Assembly (NCBI GenBank): GCA_019828595.1
Contig: JAHQRK010000002.1
Span: 2,914,001 to 2,978,000 of the forward strand
DNA length: 64,000 bases
Direction of reading: 5' to 3'
From: Aphanomyces cochlioides
Taxonomy: Eukaryota; Oomycota; Saprolegniomycetes; Saprolegniales; Verrucalvaceae
Shown: positions 1-10,978 of the stretch, piece by piece
Numbering within the stretch: the stretch's first letter is position 1
Layout: each line of letters starts with the position of its first letter
Made by a program: the position numbers and the translations under genes
The notes under the pieces: generated by a model
The model's input: the letters and a program-made list of their open reading frames with translations, nothing else
Databases searched by the model: none
Told to the model about the DNA's origin: nothing

Positions 1-277
1 CTACTGCGGACTTTCAACCCACAGTTGTGCCTCTCCATTTCCTTCGATCGCATCTGGTTCACCTAAAAGCCCCAGGCGACCTCTAACCGCCCCCCCCCCC
101 TTTTCTTGCGGCGAGAAGCTCGGACTTCACTGATCCGACCATCCCACAGAGTAGAGAAATTTGAATTACCCTAAATAAAATATTATTGACCAGAGATGAA
201 CTATTATTTAGGGTTGATATGATACCTTAAATAAAAAGTTGAGTGAAGGAGACATTCCACATGCATCATTGTCCAAA
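1..277. other. Left-edge intergenic DNA upstream of ABCA fragment
   Basis: No gene is seen. An 11-base C run lies at 90-100. A short inverted pair of TTTAGGGT/ACCCTAAAT-like words flanks an AT-rich stretch at about 167-235, just before the first start codon of the ABCA fragment. This could be promoter DNA but no firm motif can be assigned. Confidence 0.4.
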
Positions 278-1429
278 ATGAACTCGACCACAACAGCATT
301 TTCATTTGTCGAAGACAGAGGACCGCCCCCCAAGCCGCGGGGGACTGTCGGCACATTGCTCTGGAAGAACTTTTTGATCAAGAAGAAACATCGCATCAAA
401 TGGGCCCTTGAAATTTTGATCCCCGTCAACCTCATTCTCCTAATGGGGTTCGTCAAGACCCTCAGCCACGACATCGATGTACCGTATGGCTGGTCCAACG
501 ACGACGTTGTGACCAAAGGCGACAAGAATGGCACGAGCTACAGCTTGTTTGACGTCCAACTATCGTTGAGTGGTGTGGTCACCCCTCGCTTTTATCAAAC
601 GGAAGGCACCGTGTCGGGGTTGCTCCTCCAAATGGCGGTCCCAGACAACGACTTCACCCGTCAGTATTTCTTGCAAACGTTAGCGATCTGGTGTCCTCGT
701 GTGTCTTTGACAGCAGACCAAAGCTTGGTCATTCCCTCCATCGCTGACTCAGTGCAGTTCTTCGCAGACGATGCCAGCCTCGATTCGTACATTAAGGGAA
801 GCGAATATGGCAAGGGCTTCACCACTCCAACCATTGACGCAGCCATTGTATTTACGACCACGCCGTCGACCTTGGGCTCCGTCGGTGACATCGAGTACAG
901 CCTGCGCCTCAACTCGACAGTTGGCAATCAAGGCAGCACAGGTGACGTACCTCGAACCAACCTCAAAGCTTTTCAGATCACACAACGAAACTTGGATACG
1001 GAGAGCTACACGCGCTATGCGCAGACTGGGTTCATGACTTACCAGACTCTCGTCACCCGTTTTGCACTGTGTGTCCCGGACTGGAACACTCAAACGAAAA
1101 CCACCACTGGCAACTGCACGCAAGAAAAATCCGTCATGACGAGCAACACCACATCCGACCTGTCGCTGGTGACCGCGCAAGTGTCGAACGATCTCAACTT
1201 GATGGCCGCCGCTGCCCAGTACACTCGATTGACCAAGCGCGCGTTCAATTTGACAGCCGCTCCATCGACATCGTTGTCTGCATTGGCGAGACCATTGCGT
1301 CAAATGCCACAACCCGTGGGAGGAGCCGCCGTTTTCCCGTTTCCAATCCAGTCGTACACGGCATCTCGATTCTTTGACTCGGTCAAGAGCACATTCGGTC
1401 TCGTGTTTCTCATATTTGCTCAATCTTGA
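278..1429 (+). pseudogene. ABC transporter A-family N-terminal fragment
   Basis: The frame from ATG 278 gives about 383 residues. A second possible start (TTG) lies 13 codons upstream, but ATG is preferred. The N-terminus has the ABCA layout: a Pro-rich leader, a short cytosolic Leu-Trp-Lys-Asn-Phe segment, a first membrane helix at roughly residues 43-60 ('ILIPVNLILLMGF'), then a long extracytoplasmic loop with several N-glycosylation sequons. Known ABCA proteins continue with a six-helix bundle and Walker A/B ATPase, but here the frame stops right after the start of the second hydrophobic segment ('FGLVFLIFAQ'). No ATPase domain follows; HA-repeat pseudogene sequence begins about 110 bp downstream. 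It therefore cannot transport anything and is read as a 3'-truncated gene. A missed intron at the stop is possible, but no GT donor is evident there. Confidence 0.6.
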
Positions 1430-1540
1430 AGGGTGACGACTGCTGCAAGCAGCTTGAGACGTATCGTCTAAGCGTTGCCGAGTTTGGTCAACTTCGAACT
1501 TGAGCTCATCTTCACCTTATCTCGAGATCTGCCATGATAA

Positions 1541-2640
1541 GGCTCCACTGATGTTGACTGTCGTCCCATTCAAATCCCATTTCGTCCAATGTAGCAACTA
1601 TCGAAGTATCAAGCAAACCCAGTCGGTATGCTCTTCTGAATTGTGATACATCCACATAGCATACTTGGAGATGTTTTGGACATTGAGATGACGATGGGAC
1701 TCTAAATTGGATTTGGTCATGTCGTGAATTTCATATGCCTTGGAGTTTGCATTGGACATAAATAATTTCAAAAATCTGGCGTTGTTTGGCAATCGAAAAG
1801 ATGGGTGGTTGACCAAGTCCAGTTCCATTGTCTCTCACTTTCCATACAAATCCCATGGCATTCATGAATCTTTGGAGGAAGAGAATTTTTGGACTTCGGT
1901 GAAGAACTAATTTTCCCAATTTCATATTCCAAGTGTCTTTTGGCCATGCTAGATCTTGGCGTGAGACACATCGAAAATTCACGAGTAAATCTTCGTGGAT
2001 GGCTTTGGACGTCTCAATGGCCAGTAAATTCTTCTCCCAATTTGCTTGAATGACATCCCAGATGAATCCCATTGTATCCAACATCTGTCGTCTTGCTTAC
2101 TACGGACAAGCGCAATGTCTTGCCCCAGAGTTTCTCTGGCCATTCAACATCTCCCATTTTCACTTTGAAAGAAGCAGGTACATTGAGATTGCCGTGTATT
2201 GACTTGTAAATGCGTAATGCCTCGAGATTTTCTTCCCAGGCTTCCATGGGCATGCCTTCGTTCCCGTTCCAGACAAATCCAATCGCATCCAATGGAGCAA
2301 CAATGTCCGGAGTCAGACAACCATGATCATATTCTTGTCGAAATAACATTGTACCTTTTTTCATCAAGATCACCGGGAAAGGATGCAATGGCATTTGGCA
2401 CTGTAAATATGAATGGCGTGAGATTCGTCGCCTTTTGCTTTCCTTCATGGACACATCGGGCCACTCGAAGCATCTGTTGCTGTTTCGTCAACTAAGGTTT
2501 CCACGTTGAAAACCAACGGGCTCTCCACGTAGTCTGCACAGGCAGGAGGCATGGACGACGCCAGACAAGCATCAGTAACTCTGTAACTGCGTATACAGTG
2601 TATGGCACTTTGTGACCTCTCGTTCAAGTACGCCCATAGA
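1541..2640 (-). pseudogene. Helicase-associated (HA) repeat gene, degraded copy 1
   Basis: The minus strand carries tandem units of the HA type (Pfam Helicase_A family): 'LDxMGFxWD' followed about 25 residues on by 'YKxIHxxLxVP' and 'DPxWPxxxWGxKL'. Units are spread over three frames (about 2454-2014, 2084-1731, 1828-1598), so several indels break the gene. The N-terminal part (2684-2445) has the motif VESPLVFNV, also present in copy 2 near 5650-5700. Homology to copy 2 ends abruptly at about 1541, so the last unit found in copy 2 (4189-4635) is missing here. The function of oomycete HA-repeat proteins is unknown; similarity to the domain C-terminal in some bacterial helicases suggests nucleic-acid binding. 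It is almost certainly not expressed as an intact protein. Confidence 0.65.
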
Positions 2641-2699
2641 TAGCTACGGTACCTATGTACTAGGTACTCAGTCTGACTGAGCACCTAATACCCATGACC

Positions 2700-3260
2700 A
2701 TTCAGGACATGTTGGCGGTTGGTTGATCAGTGAAGATGGATGGATCGGTTGGTTTGCATGACCTTTCTACTGAATGTCAATCTGCTGTATTTTGGAGGTT
2801 GAAAAGTCTGGTCTACTTGACTATAGATTTTCTCGAACTCCTGAATTGTGTCTACAACAAAACCTTCCAGGGCCATCCACACGACGAGGAGAAGACGTGA
2901 TTAGACATTGTCTTTTGTCCGAGTTATCCATCGCCAACCTCGTTCTGACTTTGAAATCGGATGATCTACGTATACATTCATTGCCATTCACCGAATTCGA
3001 AAAGGCGAACTGTAGGTGTGTTTTGGAATTTGAAAGGTTTCGTACCTGATGTTGGAATCGAGTCCACTCCTCTCCTTTCTCAATTAGACTGACAACTGGA
3101 TGGCTTGGTGCTGGTGGATAAACCACTTTCACTCTCCGACAGCTGGTTGATCTTTCCATTCATTCCATGCATCATTTCCTCAACTTCTACTTTCAGACGA
3201 GAACGGTGGTAGATTGTGTGATGGAGGGCCGAGTGGATGGGAAACACAAATAAATAGGAG
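2700..3260. other. Intergenic, weak coding-like minus-strand segment
   Basis: A 112-codon minus-strand frame at 2821-3159 has protein-like composition (one stretch reads 'SHPVVSLIEKGEEWTRF') but no recognisable domain and no clear start, and adjacent frames are equally open. It may be another decayed exon of the surrounding pseudogene block. Nothing else is evident. Confidence 0.2.
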
Positions 3261-3265
3261 CTGTA

Positions 3266-4045
3266 TTAGATTTGCACGAGAATGACCGACATGTTGTCTC
3301 CTGCTCGCTTCAGCTTGCAAATGTCAGTGAGGCTTCGGCAAATCAAAGCTAGCGTCCATCCTGCACTCAGTCCTCGCCGCACGATCGATGCAATCTCGTC
3401 GTCGCTCAACACATCCGAGACAGAGCACAAACACTGCGTCGTCGTTCACTTCGAGCGTTGTGATGGCGGGAGACGAGATGATAAAGTCCTTCTCGTCGTT
3501 CTGGCCAAATGCCCGCGTCACTTTGCTCACGCCCGATACTCGCTGGTTCACAATGATGCCACGCTTTGCCTTGATTCGATTCACTTCGTCGCATATCCTG
3601 ACGTGATGGTCCTGAGTCACACGGGAGCAAGTTGTGTCGGAAATGTGTAGACAGTGTGAATCTCCGACGTTGGCGATACACACGCGTGATCCCGCTGCGG
3701 CAAAGACGACGGCCGTAGAGCCACATCTATCTCCGTCTTCAAGAGCTTCCAATTCCATGTCGACAGTTTTGAAACTCTCCGTCAAGGCGACTTCGACGTC
3801 TCATGCTGTATGAAATGCTGGATCACAGCATGATGCAGTCTCTTGGCGAGGTATTTCGACACAAACCCACCGCCGTGGCCATCCAAGATTTGTTGGGATG
3901 GTGACAGTAGCAGAAGTAAATGCTCGTTGGCTTTAGCGACTGTGGTTCGTCGTGCTGGTGGAGTCAATTCTTTCGGTTGTTTCGACGGTGAGGTCTGGAC
4001 AATCGTCGTCGGTGACCAAGCCTGTGTTTGCTGCACAGGTAACAT
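3266..4045 (-). pseudogene. PP2C-family Ser/Thr phosphatase, frameshifted
   Basis: Three consecutive minus-strand frames together form a PP2C (PPM) phosphatase. The first (4045 down to about 3805) carries the metal-binding 'DGHGG'. The second (about 3803-3410) has 'GSTAVV', 'ANVGDSH', 'VTQDHH' and 'VSRAFG'-like ('VTRAFG') motifs. The third (about 3410-3266) has the C-terminal 'SDDEIA' and 'GDNMSVILVQI' before a TAA. Each junction is a one-base frame change with no room for an intron. PP2Cs dephosphorylate Ser/Thr using two metals bound by Asp residues; those motifs are visible, but the frameshifts mean no complete enzyme can be made. The N-terminus before DGHGG lacks the usual first motif, so the 5' end may also be lost or carry introns. 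It sits between the two HA-repeat pseudogenes. Sequencing error is the alternative for each single-base break. Confidence 0.75.
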
Positions 4046-4188
4046 CGTGGATGCATCTCAGCAACACTGTGCTTACTGTTGACTTCGCTTACAATCCTCC
4101 TAGAACCATCCAATCGGTGGAGTGAATCTCATCCAAATGAGTAAATACTTCGCTTTTTAAGAAGCATCAACTGAGGCAGGATTGTCAA

Positions 4189-6110
4189 TTATGATTTACG
4201 ATTCCATTCAAATCCCAATTCTTCCAGACCTTTCTTCAATTCGTCCGAGGTCGTGGCCCTTCTATTGAGGAGATTGTTGACATCACCTCCCTGTAGCTTC
4301 ATACCAGCCAATTCTGGTGGCCATTCAGGATCGTCACTTGGCACCACAAACTTGGACGGTACATACAGATTGTCATAAATCTCTTTGTAAGTCTTGAAAG
4401 CCAACAGAATCAAATTACGATGAAGTTCATTGGCATCCCAAATGAAGTTCATCTTCTCCAGCTCTTGTCTCTTCTCCAACGTTAGTTTTGACTCTACTTT
4501 TCGAATACTACCAACTTTTGTACCCAATTTCATTCCCCATAAATGGTTTGGCCACTCAGGATCATCTTCTTGCACTTCAAATTCACGAGGTACATTGACA
4601 TGACCATGCATTTTCTTGAAGGTCTCGAGAGCTTCCATGATAAGGCTCCACTGATGTTGACTGCCGTCCCATACAAATCCCATTTTGTCCAATGTGGCAA
4701 CTATCGAAGTATCAAGCAAACCCAGTCGGTAAGCCTGTCTGAATCTTCACACATTCACAAAACATTCATGGAGACGTTGTGGCCACTCAGATGACGAGCG
4801 GACTTTAAATGGATTTGGTAATGTCGTGAATTTCGTTTGCCTTGTTGTTTGTATTGATTTTGAACAATTTCAAGAATTTGGTGCTGCTTGGCAATCGAAA
4901 TGCTTGGTGGTGGAGCAGGTCCAGTTCTTTTGTCCATAACTTTCCACACAAATCCCATGGCATTCAATGCATCACGAATCTTGGGAGGAAGAGAGTCTTT
5001 GCCACGTCGATAATGACGAACTAAAGATCCCAACTTCATATTCCAAGTGTCTTTTGGCCAAGCTGGATCTTGGTCTGGTACAACAAACGTTGTCTTCACC
5101 AGTAAATCTTCATGGATGGCTTTGTACGTCTCAAGTGCAAGTAGATTCTTCTCCCAGTTGGCTTGAACGGCATCCCAAATGAATCCCATTGAGTCCAACA
5201 TCTCTCGTCTTGCTGGATCCATACCTAGTTTCTTGTTGTTCTCTCAACGTTGTAACAACTCCCAATTTCTTGCCCCGGAGTTTCTCAGGCCATTGAACAT
5301 CTCCCATTTTCACTTTGAATTTAGTGGGTACTTTGAGATTGCCATGAATTGACTTGTAAATGCGTAATGCCTCGAGATTTTCTTCCCAGGTTCGCATGGA
5401 GTTGCCCTCAATTCCGTTCCAGACAAATCCAATCGCATCCAATTTAGCAACAATGTCCGCGCTTAGAAGACCAAGTTGATGTGCTCGTCTAAATACGTTG
5501 ATATAAAACCTTTTTCCACGAAGATCCTCGGGAAACGGTGCAGTGGCTGGAACTGTGAACACGGCCGGCGTGAGATTCGTCCTCTTTGGTTTTCCTTCAA
5601 GTTCGTGGGCGCGTTGGGCCACTCGTAGGATCTGTTGCTGTATGCTCCGACGTTGAAAACCAATGGGCTTTCCACACACTCTGCGCAGGCAGGAGACATG
5701 GACGACACCAGACTTGTGTCAACATCATTGGAGCCAATACTTTGGGCCTGGACAATGGCTTTGGCGACCAGGTCGAGTTTGTGTTTCCAGAAGCACTATG
5801 AACCTCATAGCAGCGACTTGACAAGCTTGTGCAGGACGATCTTGTTGCTGGGATATCCATGTCATGGGTAGAAACATGCACGCTAGCTTGGAAAACGCAC
5901 AGACACTCTTCATAGAATATCCTTGCCTGCTTTACCTTTTTGGTGGAGGAACTTGAGCCGTAAGGCAATGCTTCCAACTCGATGTTTGGCCAAGCATTCT
6001 TCTCGTTCATTTCCTTCAACTGTAATGCCGCCACTGCGCAGATGAGACGAAGGATGTGGTTCTTTTTGCAAAGTCTTTGACGAAATGTTGCAACATTGAG
6101 AGCGACTAAG
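4189..6110 (-). pseudogene. Helicase-associated (HA) repeat gene, copy 2
   Basis: This is the longer paralogue of 1541-2640. The leader includes 'LVAKAIVQAQSIG' and 'VESPLVFNV' (about 5780-5655). At least four HA units follow, with the conserved 'KLDAIGFVWNG', 'YKSIHGNLKVP', 'WPKDTWNMKLG' and 'DPEWPNHLWGMKLG' blocks. The reading frame is interrupted: one-base shifts near 5655, 5240 and 4830, and an in-frame TGA near 4755 at a position where copy-internal comparison expects Arg. The final 176 codons (4719-4189) are clean and end 'GFEWNRKS'. The far 5' part (to about 6110) is open and might encode a mitochondrial-type leader, but that is inference. Whether any piece is still translated is unknown. 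Overall this is a decaying member of an expanded oomycete family. Confidence 0.65.
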
Positions 6111-6490
6111 ATCAATGCGGCTGTAAAGTTTGAGGAAATGCAGGAAACATGTTAGCTTTTGTTTTGTGGTCGTCATGGGGGAAACCGCGGGATACGGACA
6201 GTCAGATCGAGAAGAGTTCGACATCTTGCCATGCTTTGTATCTGCAAGTCGCAAGTCACAGGCTGGCGAGTCCTAGATGTACATGAAGCCGATGGGAGGT
6301 ATCAGTGTGTGGAGCAAGCAGCCGTTGTGCATCGTGTGTTGCAGTCGCTTGTGTGGTGTGCGTTTGGTGCGAGTTTTGGATTTCAGTGGCAAACGTTCGT
6401 CACGCCAAGGATAGTGTTAAAATCTTGATTATGTTGCTACTGGTCGTGTGCTTCCTTGATGCATTGAGGGCTCGCTGAAGCATCATATCT

Positions 6491-6902
6491 TTATTTTTGA
6501 TCACGTGCTTGGTCGTGCAAGGATTTGGCCTTTTCTGCCATCTAAACATGCACCAGTCAAGTCAGTTGGTCGAGAGAGTGTAACCTTTTCTTGGACTTGT
6601 TGGAGACTTTCCCACCCTGACAAGATCTTGCGTGCAATCACTTCGGAATCCTACGGTCAATAAGCGAGCACGAACTCCCTCTTCCAACCGTGTCGTGTCT
6701 GGAATGCTCAATTTCCATCCGTGCATTTTGCTTCAGAATCTTGGACCTACACGCGTATTCACGCTCCACCGCTCGACTAGATCTAGGAATAGTCTTACCA
6801 TGGCTCTCCTTTCTCGTTTGTCCATTGGAACTGCCTCGCCGTGCGTAGAATCTCGCGGTACAGTCGCAGGACTTCTGGCTTGGCCTTGATGAATCGTGTC
6901 AT
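6491..6902 (-). CDS. LYR-motif (Complex1_LYR) mitochondrial protein, LYRM2-like
   Basis: A four-exon gene found by splicing: 6902-6799, 6746-6689, 6650-6585 and 6541-6491, with GT-AG introns of 52, 38 and 43 nt. The join gives 92 residues ending in TAA. The N-terminus has the LYR signature 'VLRLYREILR' (residues about 10-19), followed by an amphipathic helical protein with 'ARMEIEHSR' and 'DSEVIARKILSG', typical of the family (LYRM2 is about 88 residues). LYR proteins bind mitochondrial acyl-carrier protein and assist assembly of respiratory complexes or Fe-S delivery; the exact client here is not evident. Its ATG is 37 bp from the divergent methyltransferase start, so both must share one promoter. 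Individual exons are short enough to be missed by simple open-frame searches. Confidence 0.75.
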
Positions 6903-6939
6903 AAAACCCGAAATATCAAAATAGAGAGGTGAATTCAAA

Positions 6940-7837
6940 ATGTCAACCACGACGAGCAATGAAAGCGCGATGGCCATCGTGCCGTTCTCCTACACGAGGT
7001 ACAAGCTACAGCCAGCCGTCAATTCACCTTCAACTAGTCCATTCCATGCTGCCCATGCTGATCCCGAACGCCACTTCCACTTTGAAGATGTCTCGATCAC
7101 AATCAAGCAAGAATGGAAGCTTGATGGCCGTGGTGGAACTCAACTTGGCTTCGGCGCTCATGTGTACAATGCCGCCGTCTTGCTTGCATTCTACGTCTTG
7201 AGATATGTATCGCCGTCAACTCCTTTGGACTAACTGTTGTGTCGACAATACGAACCCAGCCATCGTTCGGAATCGCCGCGTGCTGGAACTCGGTTGCGGC
7301 ACTGGCTTCGTGGCCATTGCGACAGTCCACGCAGGTTCTTTCCCCATACATGCAAGCCAAACTCATGCTCCCTTTCGTCTAGATGCTAAGGAAGTACTTG
7401 CCACGGACGGAGACGATCAAGTGGTCGATCTAGCTCAGTTCAACATCAACGCGAATAGCGTCGCCTCGACATGCCATGCCGCCAAACATCTCTGGTCCGT
7501 ATGATCTCCTTGATACAGTTTGCGTTACTGCATGCATAGGGGAACTGACATGGACTCCCTTGGAGTCTTTGACGTCGTTCTTGGCGCTGATATTATCGCA
7601 TGTCCATACGAAGGTGCATACGACGACCTTTTGTCGTCGCTGCGGCATTTCGTCCGCGGCGCGACCGTCGCGTTGATCGCGTACAAGCGGCGCCACAGCT
7701 CCGAAGTCAAGTTTTTCCACAAGCTCAAGCGCGACTTTGAATGGACGACGATTCCTCGCGACGAGTACCATGAAGACTTTCGCCACTTGGACATTGATCT
7801 CCTCAGCATACGAGCAAAGTCTCATGGACAAGCGTAG
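6940..7837 (+). CDS. METTL21-like lysine methyltransferase (methyltransferase 16 family)
   Basis: The frame from ATG 6940 encodes a beta-rich start ('HFHFEDVSITIKQEW'), then 'GAHVYNAAVLLAFYVL', the usual lead-in of methyltransferase family 16. The SAM-binding motif 'VLELGCGTGFVAIA' lies at about 7280-7325. A 48-nt in-frame intron 7335-7382 joins to 'EVLATDGD' (acidic motif II), and intron 7495-7539 creates the post-II 'LWG' and 'VFDVVLGADI'. The protein ends at TAG 7837. The first junction (about 7207-7262) is unresolved: a branch-like CTAAC and a CCCAG acceptor are visible, but no GT donor in the right phase, so either a non-consensus donor or a frameshift is present. Family members methylate lysines on chaperones, elongation factors or similar proteins; the substrate here is unknown. 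It diverges from the LYR gene. Confidence 0.7.
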
Positions 7838-7855
7838 AGAAACTGTCGTGACTTT

Positions 7856-9795
7856 CTATTCTGTTAAGAGCTGGCGCATGATCGCATTGACCTTTTCAGG
7901 ATGCACGCGGCCTTGCGATTCCTTCATGACCTGGCCGATGAAGAACCCAAAGAGCTGCGTCTTGCCGTTCTTGAACGCCGTGACGTTCTTGGCATTTTTC
8001 TAGCCACAGCGACAAAATGGTGACGATTCTATCGTCATGGAGATGCACGTACTGGATTCGACACGACGCCGAGACAATAGGCACGCAATGTTTCGTCATC
8101 TGTGATTTGTGTCCATCCTCGTTCCGTGACGATGTCCAACGGCGAGCGAGAGTCTTCTTCATAATACATGACTTGAATCAAAGCCTACACCGTCGGATTT
8201 GTCGTCACCACAATTTTCGTTACCAAATTTCAACAAACCTTGGCCATTTTGCCAGAGATGGTCTCGTCGACAATCAAATCGAGCATTTCCCCAAGTCGAG
8301 TTGGCGTCACGGGACTTTGCGCAATGTCCGTGTTGGTGGCTATAGAGACAGAAGCGTCATTGACAGTGACGATGAGGTGGATATGATACCTTTGAGCAAG
8401 GAAAACAATTCATTGAGCACCCAGTTGGCCACGAGTTTGTGAGGGCGTCCCACAGCCACTTGTTCAAAGAAGGCCACGGCATGCGGCGTATGAACCTAAG
8501 TTTGCCAAGATGTGCTTCAGCTAGAAGCTAGATGGCGTTGTGCGTACCAGGACGGAGCTTTCGTAGGAAGAGAGACCATAAGTTCGTGAGAGACGAGTCT
8601 TCATGGCGTCAGGTAACTCTGGCAACGACTGCTTGGTTTCTTCGACAAAGTCAGGAGACAAAACAAGTGGCGGCAAGTCAGGCTCGGGAAAGAAACGGTA
8701 GTCTTTCGCACCTTCCTTCGTGCGCATGCGTTTCTACGAGGAACGGCATCGTCATGCGATTGCCAGAGTGATCTGCTCACAGTCATGCCAGTGACAGCAT
8801 CAAATGTTCGTGTTTCCTTGGCGATAGGAGCTCCCGTGCGCTCAATTTCTTCGATCTATGCAACGAATCAAGCAAAGCACTATGATGAAATCCTACTTGG
8901 CGCTCCATTTCGTACTCGACAGCGCGCATGAGATGGCGAATACTGTTCATGTTCTTCACTTCAACACGTTCACCAAACGGCGCGCTGTCGTCGTCCGTTT
9001 TAGGACGCACGCTCACGTTCAAGTCACAACGCATGGAACCGTCTTCCATATTCCCATCGCAAGTTCCAATGTGACGTAGGAGATGCTGCACTTCTCGAAG
9101 CACTTGGCCAGCTTCCGCAGCACTTCGAAGATCGGGTTCAAATACAATTTCCATCAGACCAGTGCCAGCACGATTCAGGTCGACATGCGTGGCGTCCAAG
9201 GTGTGCAAACTTTTGCCGGAGTCTTGTTCGATTTGAATGCGATTGATGCGTACTTGCTTTTCGATCCATTCTTCAGCTACGTATCCTCTACGATCACAAA
9301 CGCACTCCAGGAAAAGACAATCGTACCAGCATTGCTCGCTTGGGCAGCCTGGAGTGCTGCATTTTTTTCCTTTCTGCTGGAAAAGTTTGTATTTTTCAAA
9401 TCCTTTGCTTGAGCTTGCTTGACGTGAAACTTGAGGATCCCATTCGATGCAATCGGTGCACGTTGCTGCGTGATTTGGTAGCCGAGTGGCAAGTCGCAGT
9501 AAAAGTAGTGCTTTCGCTCAAACACGCTTTGCAAATGCACTTCGCTCTGCAATGCATGGGCGGTTCGAATAGCTTGCGCCACACATGCTCGGTTGACCGT
9601 TGGGAGCGTTCCTGGAAGCGCAGCATCAAAGAACGATACTCGGCTGTTGGGCAATAGCGACGACTTGGATGCTGCACTTGCACCTGAGAAGAGTTTGGAC
9701 AACGATTGGATCTGCGCGTGGATCTCAAGGCCAATGCAGACCTCCCACTTTGCAGCTCGTGCCGCCATGATGCTCAATGGTGATGGCCACGACAA
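7856..9795 (-). CDS. gatB: Glutamyl-tRNA(Gln) amidotransferase subunit B, organellar
   Basis: Eight exons read cleanly: 9795-9327, 9276-8897, 8855-8781, 8733-8548, 8495-8390, 8339-8239, 8184-8053 and 7999-7856, with GT-AG introns of 41-54 nt. The product is about 530 residues. Motifs run in GatB order: '[12 protein letters not shown]' near the start, '[11 protein letters not shown]', 'DSGKS', '[14 protein letters not shown]', '[10 protein letters not shown]' and '[13 protein letters not shown]', then the C-terminal YqeY-like/tail domain '[20 protein letters not shown]'. GatB is the kinase/tRNA-binding subunit of GatCAB, which amidates misacylated Glu-tRNA(Gln) in mitochondria. The likely start is Met 9795 or Met 9768; the leader is short for a presequence. 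It diverges from the oxidoreductase at 9950 across a 154-bp region rich in TCCGGATAA sites. Confidence 0.93.
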
Positions 9796-9949
9796 TTATC
9801 CGGACCATCCGAATAAATACCACAATTTATCCGGATACACCCAGACTAACCGGATATTAAATCCGGATAATATACACATCCGGATAATGCTGTGTCCTCA
9901 TTCGGACTGGAAGTCGATGGAAGAATCATTTTTCAACTTCGACTGCAAG
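9796..9949. promoter_or_regulatory. Divergent promoter with TCCGGATAA cluster
   Basis: Between the gatB and oxidoreductase start codons lie four exact copies of TCCGGATAA, two per orientation (9796-9804 and 9827-9835 as TTATCCGGA; 9862-9870 and 9879-9887 direct). Degenerate relatives occur at about 9808-9817 and 9850-9857. The core is nearly palindromic (TATCCGGATA). The same word occurs upstream of the sterol reductase, NRDE2 and the intact elicitin, so it is probably a transcription-factor or core-promoter site. The protein that binds it is unknown. Confidence 0.6.
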
Positions 9950-10948
9950 ATGACAACTATGCAAGCGATCCACATCTCGACTCCTGGCGATGCTAGCGTC
10001 CTTCAGATCACGACGCGCGACATCCCAACGCCTGGAGAAGGCCAAGTGCTCATCAAAGTCTACGCTGCTGGTCTCAACCGTCTCGATATTCTCCAGCGCC
10101 GAGGAGCTTACCCGCCTCCACTTGGAGCCTCAGATTTGCCAGGCCTTGATGTCGCGGGTGAAATCGTCGCCTTGGGCGCCAACGCGACGGAAATCGCTGG
10201 CTTCCGTGTTGGGGACAAGGTATGTGCCCTCCTCTCTGGTGGCGGATACGCGCAATATGCCGTTGCCACAGCGAGTCACTGCCTTCCCGTGCCTACGGGA
10301 TGGTCGTACGTTGAAGCTGCGTCCTTGCCAGAAACTTACTTTACGGTCTGGAGCAACGTCTTCCAACGCGCGCATTTATCCAGCGGCGAAACGCTCTTGA
10401 TTCAAGGCGGTAGTTCTGGTATTGGCATCACGGCGATTCAGTTGGCCAAAGCATTTGGTCATCGCGTCTTCGTCACGGCTGGCAGTGCTGAAAAGTGCCG
10501 CGAATGCGAAGCATTTGGTGCGGATCGTGCTATCAACTACCGCGAGGAAGACTTTGTCTCGATCGTGAAAGAAGCGACCAACGGTACGGGCGTCGACGTC
10601 ATTTTGGACATGGTTGGAGGCGACTACATCCCTCGTCAGATTGACGCGTTGGCCAACGACGGTCGCATTGTCATGATTGGCCTTCAACGTGGCGCGAGCG
10701 CGCAGGTGGACTTGGGCCAAATCCTCCGCCGTCGCCTCGTCATCACTGGCTCGACTTTGCGAGCGCGCGAAGTGCCATTCAAGGCGGGCATCGCTGCTGA
10801 GCTCAAGGCGCGCGTCTGGCCTCTCTTTGAGAAGAAGCTCAAACCTTCCGTGTACAAGACGTTCCCGCTCGCCCAAGCCTCAGCGGCGCATGAACTCATG
10901 GAATCAAGTACTCACATTGGCAAGATCATGCTCGACATCAGCCATTAA
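9950..10948 (+). CDS. NAD(P)H:quinone oxidoreductase, PIG3-type medium-chain reductase
   Basis: This intronless gene encodes 332 residues from ATG 9950 (ATG 9959 is an alternative). The N-terminal GroES-like domain contains 'VYAAGLNRLDILQRRGAYP', characteristic of the PIG3/TP53I3-type quinone oxidoreductases, and 'LPGLDVAGEIVALG'. The Rossmann domain has the NADPH loop 'GGSSGIGITAIQLAK' at about residues 153-167. The zinc-binding Cys/His set of classical alcohol dehydrogenases is absent, as expected for this subgroup. It should reduce quinones by NADPH-dependent electron transfer in the cytosol or an organelle; no targeting signal is obvious. An open frame continues upstream to 9593, but that part overlaps gatB on the other strand and is treated as non-coding. 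Confidence 0.9.
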   Translation: MTTMQAIHISTPGDASVLQITTRDIPTPGEGQVLIKVYAAGLNRLDILQRRGAYPPPLGASDLPGLDVAGEIVALGANATEIAGFRVGDKVCALLSGGGYAQYAVATASHCLPVPTGWSYVEAASLPETYFTVWSNVFQRAHLSSGETLLIQGGSSGIGITAIQLAKAFGHRVFVTAGSAEKCRECEAFGADRAINYREEDFVSIVKEATNGTGVDVILDMVGGDYIPRQIDALANDGRIVMIGLQRGASAQVDLGQILRRRLVITGSTLRAREVPFKAGIAAELKARVWPLFEKKLKPSVYKTFPLAQASAAHELMESSTHIGKIMLDISH

Positions 10949-10978
10949 GTCGTCTCAATGGAAGCAATATGATGTGTC

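Noticed and set aside
4189..5680. Explaining the HA-repeat frame changes by introns
   Set aside because: At each break the shift is one base with homologous sequence continuous on both sides, leaving no room for an intron; a TGA near 4755 is in frame.
9593..9949. N-terminal extension of the quinone oxidoreductase
   Set aside because: The extra 119 codons are antisense to gatB exon 1 and promoter DNA; family proteins start at about 9950.
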